Source of the DNA: Phycisphaerae bacterium RAS2
GTDB lineage: Bacteria > Planctomycetota > Phycisphaerae > UBA1845 > UTPLA1
Reading direction: 5' to 3'
NCBI GenBank assembly: GCA_007753915.1
Contig: CP036352.1
Span: 3,783,306-3,847,305 of the forward strand
DNA length: 64,000 nucleotides
Notes under the pieces: generated by a model
Seen by the model: only the letters and a program-made list of their open reading frames with translations
Told to the model about the DNA's origin: nothing
Database searches by the model: none
Made by a program: the position numbers and the translations under genes
Shown: positions 18,995 through 25,426 of the stretch, one piece after another
How the letters are laid out: each line of letters opens with the position of its first letter
Position numbering within the stretch: position 1 is the first letter of the stretch

Positions 18995-20341
18995 GTGAGT
19001 CTTGCGACCCAATTGATTTGCGTTTCTTGCGAAAAGGAATTCCCGCCCGCAGCCGGCTGGACCTGCCCCGCCTGCGGACCGGACGAAGGCATTCTCGACG
19101 TGCAGTACGATCTGCCGCGCGTCCGGCAGACGCTGACCCGCGCGGCGCTGGCAACGCGGCCGCTGTCGCACTGGCGGTACGCGGAACTGCTTCCGGTCGC
19201 CGTGCCGCCGCCTGCGGGCATCGAGCAGATCGGGTGGACGCCGTTGGTCGACGCGCCGCGCCTGGCCGCTGCGCTGGGTATCGGGCGATTGCGACTGAAG
19301 GACGACGGCCGCAGCGCGTCGGCCTCGTTCAAGGACCGCGCCAGCAGCATCGGCGTCGCCCATGCCATTCAAACACTGGTTGCCACTGCTTCCCACCACG
19401 GCGGGTCTTCGACAAGCAGTGGCACAAGCAGAGATCGCGCTGACCCGCGCGCGACCCCCATCGCAATTCAGATCGCCTGCGCATCGACCGGCAACGCTGC
19501 CAGCAGTCTGGCACATTGCGCTGCCGCCGCGGGGCTGGCCTGCAACATCTTCGTGCCGCGGACCGTGCCCGAGGGCAAGCTGACGCAGCTGCTCGCCTAC
19601 GGCGCCCGCGTCTTCAAGGTTATGGGCAGCTACGCCGAGGCATACGACCTCTGCACCACGGCCTGTGCCCGGTTCGGCTGGTACAACCGCAACTGCGCCG
19701 TGAATCCGTACCTCGTCGAGGGCAAGAAGACCGGCGGGCTGGAAGTTGCCGAGCAGTGCGCCGACGACCCGCCGGAGTGGGTGGCCGTGAGCATCGGCGA
19801 CGGCTGCACGATCGCGGGAATCTACAAAGGTCTGCGCCAGATGCGCGAGGCGGGCGTCATCAGCTGGAACGCGCGCATGCTCGGCGTGCAGGCGGCCGGC
19901 GTCGCGCCGATCACGAACCTGTGGCAGCGGCTCATCGCCGGTGAATCGCTGGAGAAACTAACCAACCGCGAACTGCACTCTCGCGACACGACCTACGCTG
20001 ACAGCATCAACTGCCCCGTGCCGCGCAACTGGCGCAAGGCGCTGGCCGCCCTGCGCGACAGCGGCGGGGCATGCGTCGCCGTCACCGACGAACAAATCAT
20101 GGAGGCCGTGCGTACGACGGGCAGGCTGTCGGGCGTCTTCGCCGAGCCGGCGGCGGCGGCAGCGGTCGCGGGCATCGCCCAGGCCCGGCGCGACGGCATT
20201 CTCACCGAGCGGTCGAGCGTCGTCGCCATGATCACCGGCAACGGATTGAAGGACACGGCGGGCGCGCTGCGGGCAGTCGGCAAACCGCATGAAATCAAGC
20301 CGGATGTCGGTGAAGTGGAGCGAATCATACGCCAGGAGTGA
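18995..20341 (+). CDS. Threonine synthase-like PLP-dependent enzyme
   Basis: Fold-type II PLP enzyme of 448 aa. The N-terminus has a four-cysteine zinc ribbon (CVSCEKEF...CPACG) typical of ThrC-like proteins. The PLP Lys is in SASFKDRAS, and CASTGNAASSLA and the C-terminal glycine region complete the fold. Threonine synthase itself makes threonine from O-phosphohomoserine, but many look-alikes in catabolic clusters act as lyases, so the reaction is open. The GTG start at 18995 has GAGGA eight bases upstream. A 44-bp palindromic element (19381-19424) sits in frame just after the PLP Lys helix and adds about 30 Ser/Thr/Gly/Arg-rich residues. It is followed in the same direction by ssnA. Confidence 0.82.
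   Translation: MSLATQLICVSCEKEFPPAAGWTCPACGPDEGILDVQYDLPRVRQTLTRAALATRPLSHWRYAELLPVAVPPPAGIEQIGWTPLVDAPRLAAALGIGRLRLKDDGRSASASFKDRASSIGVAHAIQTLVATASHHGGSSTSSGTSRDRADPRATPIAIQIACASTGNAASSLAHCAAAAGLACNIFVPRTVPEGKLTQLLAYGARVFKVMGSYAEAYDLCTTACARFGWYNRNCAVNPYLVEGKKTGGLEVAEQCADDPPEWVAVSIGDGCTIAGIYKGLRQMREAGVISWNARMLGVQAAGVAPITNLWQRLIAGESLEKLTNRELHSRDTTYADSINCPVPRNWRKALAALRDSGGACVAVTDEQIMEAVRTTGRLSGVFAEPAAAAAVAGIAQARRDGILTERSSVVAMITGNGLKDTAGALRAVGKPHEIKPDVGEVERIIRQE
19381..19424. repeat. 44-bp palindromic repeat inside the threonine-synthase-like gene
   Basis: Perfect 11-base arms TGCCACTGCTT (19381-19391) and AAGCAGTGGCA (19414-19424) flank a 22-base loop that itself has CCC/GGG pairing. The arms match the intergenic elements at 1191 and 6554. 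The loop matches 20 of 22 bases at 29999-30020 inside another gene of the cluster. Confidence 0.85.
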
Positions 20342-20384
20342 ATGGAGAACGGAGAACTGAGAAGGCAGGAGCGGTTTCAGGACT

Positions 20385-20406
20385 CCTCTCCCCCATAGGG
20401 GAGAGG
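20385..20406. repeat. Perfect hairpin CCTCTCCCC-CATA-GGGGAGAGG
   Basis: Inverted repeat with 9-base perfect arms and a 4-base loop between the threonine-synthase-like gene and ssnA. It is preceded by a GGAGAAC/GAGAACTGAG word repeat that begins at the stop codon. No T-run follows, so it is more likely a dispersed repeat than a terminator. Confidence 0.65.
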
Positions 20407-20456
20407 GTGACACCAACCCTCGTTATTCTTAATTCGACATTCTACATTCAAAGACC

Positions 20457-21767
20457 ATGTCCACCATCCTTACCAACGCCATTCTCTGCGACCTCGACCC
20501 GCCGCGGGTCCAGCTTGGCGCACTGCGCATCGAAGACGGTCTCATCACCCATCGCGGCAGATCGGTGCCGGCCGGGCGCGACGACGAGGTGATCGACCTG
20601 GGCGGCGCGGTGGTGATGCCCGGGCTGGTCAACGGCCACACGCATCTGTACTCGGCGCTGGCGGTGGGCATGCCTCCGTCGCCGAAGACGCCGCGAAACT
20701 TCCTGCAGATTCTCAAGTACGTCTGGTGGCGGCTGGATCAGGCGCTGGACGCCGAGAGCATCGAAATGTCAGCCCGCATCGGCGCGCTGGAGGCCCTGCG
20801 CTGCGGCACGACGACGCTCATCGACCATCACGCTTCGCCCTGCGCCATCGACGGCTCGCTCGACCGCATCGAGGCCGGCCTGCACGCCGTTGGTCTGCGC
20901 GGCGTGCTTTGTTATGAAACCACCGATCGCCACGGCCGGGCCGGGCGCGAAGCAGGCCTCGCGGAGAACGCGCGTTATATCGTAAAATGTCGCGATCACG
21001 GACGCGGGCGATTCGCCGGGCTGGTCGGCGCGCACGCCTGCTTCACGCTGGAGGATGAATCGCTGCGGGCCTTGGCCGACTTGTCGCAAAAAACGCGCTG
21101 CGGCGTGCACATCCACGTCGCCGAGGATCCGTGCGACGAACGCGCCTGCCGCCGACAGCATCGCAAGTCGCTGATCGCCCGCCTCACCGCGTTCGGCCTG
21201 CTCCACGAGCGATCCATTTTCGCGCACGGTACGCACCTGGACGCCGCGGCGATCAAACGCGTCCGCGCGGCGAAGGTCACGATGGCGCACAACGCCCGTT
21301 CGAACATGAACAACGCTGTCGGCTATGCGCCCGTCGCCGAATTCGGCCCGCGCGTCATGCTCGGCACCGACGGCATCGGCGCGAACATGTTTGGCGAGGC
21401 CCGGGCCGCATGGTTCATCGCGCGGCACAGCGGGTCGCGCCTCGCGCCCGGCGACATCGTCGCTATGTTGGCACAGAGCGCCCGACGCGCGTCGGCCTCG
21501 CTGGGCGTCACGCTTGGGAAGTTGCAGCCCCGCGCGGTCGCCGATGTGGTCATCACCAACCATCGCCCGTTCACACCGATCGACACGAGCAACCTCACGG
21601 GCCACCTGCTGTTTGGCCTCGGCCCGCAACATGTCGAGTCGGTCATGATCGGCGGCCGCTGGAAACTCCGCGGCGGCAAGGTGCTGGAGTGCGATGAAGT
21701 CGGCGCGCGCGAAGCGGCTGTAGGGATTTCAAAGCGGATGTGGAAAAAAATGGAAAATTTCAAGTAA
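20457..21767 (+). CDS. ssnA: SsnA-type amidohydrolase
   Basis: Metal-dependent amidohydrolase of 436 aa in the SsnA/chlorohydrolase group. GLVNGHTHLYSAL carries the first metal-binding HxH, TTLIDHHASP and GAHACFTLEDESL the next elements, and HIHVAEDP and FAHGTHLD the following His ligands. MLGTDGIGANMF holds the catalytic Asp, in place of the HSPxSN-type arrangement of classical deaminases. It fits an aminohydrolase acting on a purine or other nitrogen heterocycle. In enterobacteria and anaerobes ssnA is linked to ygfK and selenium-dependent xanthine dehydrogenase, exactly the partners found here between 22.4 and 33.5 kb. The role in purine breakdown is from that context. Confidence 0.86.
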   Translation: MSTILTNAILCDLDPPRVQLGALRIEDGLITHRGRSVPAGRDDEVIDLGGAVVMPGLVNGHTHLYSALAVGMPPSPKTPRNFLQILKYVWWRLDQALDAESIEMSARIGALEALRCGTTTLIDHHASPCAIDGSLDRIEAGLHAVGLRGVLCYETTDRHGRAGREAGLAENARYIVKCRDHGRGRFAGLVGAHACFTLEDESLRALADLSQKTRCGVHIHVAEDPCDERACRRQHRKSLIARLTAFGLLHERSIFAHGTHLDAAAIKRVRAAKVTMAHNARSNMNNAVGYAPVAEFGPRVMLGTDGIGANMFGEARAAWFIARHSGSRLAPGDIVAMLAQSARRASASLGVTLGKLQPRAVADVVITNHRPFTPIDTSNLTGHLLFGLGPQHVESVMIGGRWKLRGGKVLECDEVGAREAAVGISKRMWKKMENFK

Positions 21768-21786
21768 CGATTGCAGCTTGCCTGCT

Positions 21787-22428
21787 ATGTTGTTCAAGTT
21801 AGAAAAAATCATTCCCGGCGAACTGGCATATCCGATGCCGTTGGTGACGCGCATTGTCGTATGGACAGCTCTTTGCGCCGGGTGCGCTGGGCCGTCGATC
21901 CTCCTGGCAGTCCTCGTCCGCGCGAACCATCTCGCGTTGGCGATTAGTTGTATTGCTTTTGTCGCGGCCTACGTTGTACTCACGGGCACCGAATTCTGGA
22001 TTTCACTCTGGCAGCGCGACTCGGCTCGCCGTGCGATTATTGCCGGGTTCACTTTGCGAATCCTGGCGTCCATTGTCTTTCCGCTCGGAATGATGCTCGA
22101 CATGATTCCCGGTATGCTCATTGCTGAATTGGTCGGATTCGATACAGAGAACTTCCATGAATTGAGCGCAGCCCAGACATTCGTCATGGCGTTCTTATTC
22201 GGCATTTCGATGAACTTCATCTTGTGGCTCGGCATCGCGATGCTCTATCCGATCACATACCGAATCAAGCCATCGAAACGGCCAGCCGGCGTCTGCAAGC
22301 GCTGCGGCTATGACCTCCGCGCCAGTCCGATCCGTTGCCCTGAATGCGGCGAACCGACGCCAGCGGCGGCGCTCCCGTCAGTCGAAGCACCTCCCGGCGC
22401 TCCTCGCCACAGCGAGTCCCAGACCTGA
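21787..22428 (+). CDS. Polytopic membrane protein with C-terminal CxxCG zinc ribbon
   Basis: Unrecognised protein of about 213 aa with four to five hydrophobic segments (for example VVWTALCAGCAGPSILLAVL, LAISCIAFVAAYVVL, LASIVFPLGMMLDMIP, VMAFLFGISMNFILWLGIAM) followed by the zinc ribbon CKRCGYDLR...RCPECGEP. This is the second protein in the window with that tail (see 5886-6476). The last residues (PGAPRHSESQT) come from an interspersed repeat that runs through the stop codon. ATG at 21787 follows no clear ribosome binding site. The gene sits among purine-cluster genes, but nothing in it suggests a role there. Confidence 0.72.
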   Translation: MLFKLEKIIPGELAYPMPLVTRIVVWTALCAGCAGPSILLAVLVRANHLALAISCIAFVAAYVVLTGTEFWISLWQRDSARRAIIAGFTLRILASIVFPLGMMLDMIPGMLIAELVGFDTENFHELSAAQTFVMAFLFGISMNFILWLGIAMLYPITYRIKPSKRPAGVCKRCGYDLRASPIRCPECGEPTPAAALPSVEAPPGAPRHSESQT

Positions 22429-22443
22429 CGGTCGCGGCTCGGA
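22395..22443. repeat. Inverted repeat flanking mocA, left copy
   Basis: A 49-base sequence beginning CGGCGCTCC and ending GGTCGCGGCTCGGA. Its reverse complement recurs at 23157-23205 with 44 of 49 bases identical. The copy overlaps the 3' end of the membrane-protein gene and ends 18 bases before the mocA stop. Confidence 0.85.
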
Positions 22444-22460
22444 TCGACGCGCGGCTGTTT

Positions 22461-23147
22461 TCAATCCGTTAAATCGTCCGGCGTGTCTGCATCGCGCAGC
22501 ACGGCGTCGGTCGGCAAGTCCACGAGCCGCACGCGGTCGGCGAACTCTCGCGTCAGCGCATTCAATCCGCCGTCGCACGCTGGCGACATCACGAAAGGAA
22601 TCAACTCGACGGGGAAAATGATCGGATGCCCGCGACGGCCGCCGTGCGACGCGATGATGATCGGTGGCCGGCCGTGGGCGCAATCGCTCGCGCCGCTCGT
22701 TTTCGATTCGCGCGAGATCGCCGCGAGGTACGCGCCGGCGCACGCGGCGAACGCATCGGTCGTCAGCCCTGGATAATCGCCGGGGCAGACAAGGATGCCG
22801 TCGTGCGGCGAGAATTCGCCAATTCCCGCACGACCCCGGCCCCAGGTCTCTCCCAGCGCACGCAGACCGATTCGCACTGAATCAATCATCTCCGACGATT
22901 CGTCTTCGTTGAACGCGATGCGGATCCTGCCGTGCGACGATTCTATCTTCGTTGCGCCCAGCGCGTCGGCAATCGCGCGGCGCGTCACGACCATGACGCC
23001 GGCGATGGCATCGACCGCCGCCATCGACTCCGCCAACCGCAACACCATCGGCTGGCCGTTGACGGCGATCAACTGCTTTGGCCGACCCATGCGCCGCGAC
23101 AAACCCGCAGCCGGGATCATGGCGAAGATTCGATCGCGATCGTTCAT
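22461..23147 (-). CDS. mocA: Molybdenum cofactor cytidylyltransferase-like protein
   Basis: Nucleotidyltransferase of 228 aa. The N-terminal signature IPAAGLSRRMGRPKQLIAVN is the NTP-binding GlxSxRMGxxK motif of the MocA/YgfJ and MobA group. LVCPGDYPGLT carries the metal-binding Asp, and SHGGRRGHPIIFP is the substrate-binding GxxGHP region. MocA transfers CMP to molybdopterin to give the MCD cofactor used by xanthine dehydrogenase-family enzymes, which agrees with the dehydrogenase genes downstream and upstream. It follows ygfK on the same strand across a 150-bp gap filled by repeats, and the gene is bracketed by a 49-bp inverted repeat. Confidence 0.88.
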   Translation of the reverse strand: MNDRDRIFAMIPAAGLSRRMGRPKQLIAVNGQPMVLRLAESMAAVDAIAGVMVVTRRAIADALGATKIESSHGRIRIAFNEDESSEMIDSVRIGLRALGETWGRGRAGIGEFSPHDGILVCPGDYPGLTTDAFAACAGAYLAAISRESKTSGASDCAHGRPPIIIASHGGRRGHPIIFPVELIPFVMSPACDGGLNALTREFADRVRLVDLPTDAVLRDADTPDDLTD

Positions 23148-23156
23148 ACTTGCCTA

Positions 23157-23205
23157 TCCGAGCAGCGACCATCAGGACTGGGACTCGCTGTGACAAGGAG
23201 CGCCG
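23157..23205. repeat. Inverted repeat flanking mocA, right copy
   Basis: Reverse complement of 22395-22443 with five mismatches in 49 bases, starting 10 bases upstream of the mocA ATG. The arms enclose the whole gene. Confidence 0.85.
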
Positions 23206-23269
23206 CGCGGCGTCCGGGACTCGCGCACACGTCCGATCCTGGACAGCCTCCATCGCTTGCTGCGTTTCC

Positions 23270-23297
23270 CGGCGCTCCCTTACGGTCGCGGCTCGGA
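23270..23297. repeat. Interspersed repeat abutting the ygfK stop
   Basis: CGGCGCTCCCTTACGGTCGC followed by GGCTCGGA, the reverse complement of the 5836-5867 element with few differences. It ends one base before the stop codon of the ygfK-like gene. Confidence 0.7.
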
Positions 23298-25367
23298 CTA
23301 TTGATGCACGTTGACCTGATTCACGCGCGACGCATCCAGCACGCCCGTCAGCAGATGCCGCATCGTGTGATACGCCCAAAGGTTCAGCGTGTGTTCGCCC
23401 TCCAGCGGCGAGTGCGCGTGCAACGCCTTCAGCGCGTGGGTCGCACCGTCGAACTCCGCGACGACCACGCCGTCATCCAGCACCAGATGCCCGTCGGCCG
23501 CCATCAATCGAAACACGCGGCCCTTGATCCGCCCGCGAATCCACGGCCCCTGCACCGATTGCCCGATGACAAACCCATCGCGCGGGGCGGCCTGCTCCCA
23601 CGAGCGCTCGCTGCCGAAGAACGTCGGCTTCTTGATGTACGGCCCGCCGTACTCGGGGCAGAACGTGTCGCAGTTGCCGCACTCGTTGCAGAAGTCGCTG
23701 TAGCAGGCGATCTGCATCGACTCGGTGATTTCAAACCGCCGTGAGTCGCCGTTGCGATGCGTGAGTCTGTCGCTGCGCGATTCGCCGTCAAGCGGCGAGA
23801 CAAGGATATCGTGATAGTCGAAGGCAATCTTGGGCGTGGGGTAGGTGAAGTTTGCCGCGTTCGGGCAGACGGGCATGCACTTGTCGCAGGTGATGCAGTC
23901 GAAGGTCTCCAGGTGTGAGTCGATGCGTTTGGGGACTTTGCGATTTTGCGCCGCATGGTAGCGAGGGTCGTTACCGATGCCTGCGACTTCGAAAGTGGTA
24001 TTCCAAACGGAGGATTCGGCCACGCTCAATCTCGTTCGCGGCGCCGAAAGCATCCGTATCAACTCCTCGTTAGGCCGCTCAACCTGGCAATCATCAGGAA
24101 TCCTTTTTCGAACTTGTGCGCGATGTAAAATGAACTCGGGGATTGTTCTTGCACCCCCTGATTTCTTCATCTGCGAAATGAGTCCTTCAAGAAGACTCTG
24201 CATTCTGCCATACCCTCCGGGGCGCAGGAGATCGGTGCTCACCGTGATTGGAACAAATCCGCACGCAACTACGTTCGGGAAATTCGCCGCACTGATCCCC
24301 GCGCTGAAGGAGATGGGAAACTCCGCGCCCATCGCCCGGCGAAACTCGTCCGTGAGTGTCATTGTAATGACATGCAGCGGCTGGCCCGACAGGTACATCA
24401 CCTTGTTGTCCGGCGTGAAGAAATCGCGGTGGTTGAGCACCTCCAGCGTGTTGCTGAATTTCGCGCCGAACGTCCGCCCGCGCGCCGCCGCGAAGCCCGA
24501 CAACCGCCGGCAGAGCTGCACGCCTTCGTCAAATCCCAGCCCCGTTCGATACGCTTCGGGGTTCACGGTCAATTCGGTGTAGCCCAGCACGTCGTGCAGC
24601 AAGTGCTCCAGCCGCTCCTTGCCGAGCATCGGCGGGTTCATCTTCACGATCACGTTGAAGTCGTACTCGCCCATCAGGAATTCGCAGATGCGCTCAATCT
24701 CGTCGGCCGGGCAACCGTGAAACGTCGAGAGCGTGATGCTGTCGCTGATGCGCGCGGGATACTCCAGCTTGCGCGCGGCGGCGAATTCCACTGGGATCTC
24801 CGCGCGAAGCTGTTCCACCATCGGTCGCGCGTCGATCATCGCATCGAGGAACCCGCGCACCGCCTCGCCTCGAATGCCCGCGAGGTCGTACCCGACGCTC
24901 AAGTCGTACACCACGTCGCCCGCCGGGCCGCGATTGCCCGCCGGCCCGTCGGGGTGCGCAGATCGAAACATGTCGATCAGCATGGCCCCGGCCACGTATT
25001 CGCGGATCGATTCGGCGATGCGCAGCTCCTGCGACCACTCGATGTTGTAGCCCACGTTGGTCACGTCGATGCAGGGGCGGCCGATCGTCAACCGATCGTT
25101 CACCTGCACCGTCTTGAGTTCGAGGATGCGCCCGCCCGCGACGTAGCTTAACAGGATGTTCTGCGCCATCTGCGTGTGCGGCCCGGCGGCGGGACCGAGC
25201 GGATTGCCGGCGCGATGCCCGTGAAACGCGACCGACAAGTCCGGCCCGTCGGCTGCGGGCGCGTACCAGCGATTGCGCGGCAATTCGAACAGCGCATCCT
25301 GCCGCGACGGTTCGAGGTACAACCGTCTTACGAGGTCCGCAAACGGCGCCGGGACAAGTTCGGCCAT
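23298..25367 (-). CDS. ygfK: YgfK-type flavin/iron-sulfur oxidoreductase, short form
   Basis: Protein of 689 aa in the YgfK family (often called putative selenate reductase subunit). The N-terminal ~430 residues form a dihydroorotate-dehydrogenase-like FMN barrel (NPLGPAAGPHTQMAQNI, GGRILELKTVQVNDR, STFHGCPADEIERICEFL, IVKMNPPMLGK, FPISFSAGI). Two cysteine clusters follow, CITCDKCMPVCPNAANF and CNECGNCDTFCPEYG, each fit for a 4Fe-4S centre. Enterobacterial YgfK is about 1030 aa and, as I recall, has a GltD-like FAD/NAD(P) domain in the middle. Only ~60 residues separate the barrel from the clusters here and no GxGxxG is seen, so that domain appears absent. The frame extends to 25436, but ATG at 25367 opens the conserved region. 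It is divergent from the dehydrogenase gene. Confidence 0.85.
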   Translation of the reverse strand: MAELVPAPFADLVRRLYLEPSRQDALFELPRNRWYAPAADGPDLSVAFHGHRAGNPLGPAAGPHTQMAQNILLSYVAGGRILELKTVQVNDRLTIGRPCIDVTNVGYNIEWSQELRIAESIREYVAGAMLIDMFRSAHPDGPAGNRGPAGDVVYDLSVGYDLAGIRGEAVRGFLDAMIDARPMVEQLRAEIPVEFAAARKLEYPARISDSITLSTFHGCPADEIERICEFLMGEYDFNVIVKMNPPMLGKERLEHLLHDVLGYTELTVNPEAYRTGLGFDEGVQLCRRLSGFAAARGRTFGAKFSNTLEVLNHRDFFTPDNKVMYLSGQPLHVITMTLTDEFRRAMGAEFPISFSAGISAANFPNVVACGFVPITVSTDLLRPGGYGRMQSLLEGLISQMKKSGGARTIPEFILHRAQVRKRIPDDCQVERPNEELIRMLSAPRTRLSVAESSVWNTTFEVAGIGNDPRYHAAQNRKVPKRIDSHLETFDCITCDKCMPVCPNAANFTYPTPKIAFDYHDILVSPLDGESRSDRLTHRNGDSRRFEITESMQIACYSDFCNECGNCDTFCPEYGGPYIKKPTFFGSERSWEQAAPRDGFVIGQSVQGPWIRGRIKGRVFRLMAADGHLVLDDGVVVAEFDGATHALKALHAHSPLEGEHTLNLWAYHTMRHLLTGVLDASRVNQVNVHQ

Positions 25368-25411
25368 GTTGTCATTGTACCACCGGCTCCCACTCTCGGC
25401 GTCGATTCCCG

Positions 25412-25417
25412 TATAAT
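25412..25417 (+). promoter_or_regulatory. TATAAT -10 box, 9 bases from the xanthine dehydrogenase ATG
   Basis: Perfect TATAAT in the 59-bp gap between the divergent ygfK and dehydrogenase starts. The first ATG of the dehydrogenase follows only 9 bases later, so transcription would start at or just before the start codon. No ribosome binding site is present. Confidence 0.5.
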
Positions 25418-25426
25418 CAAAGTGCC

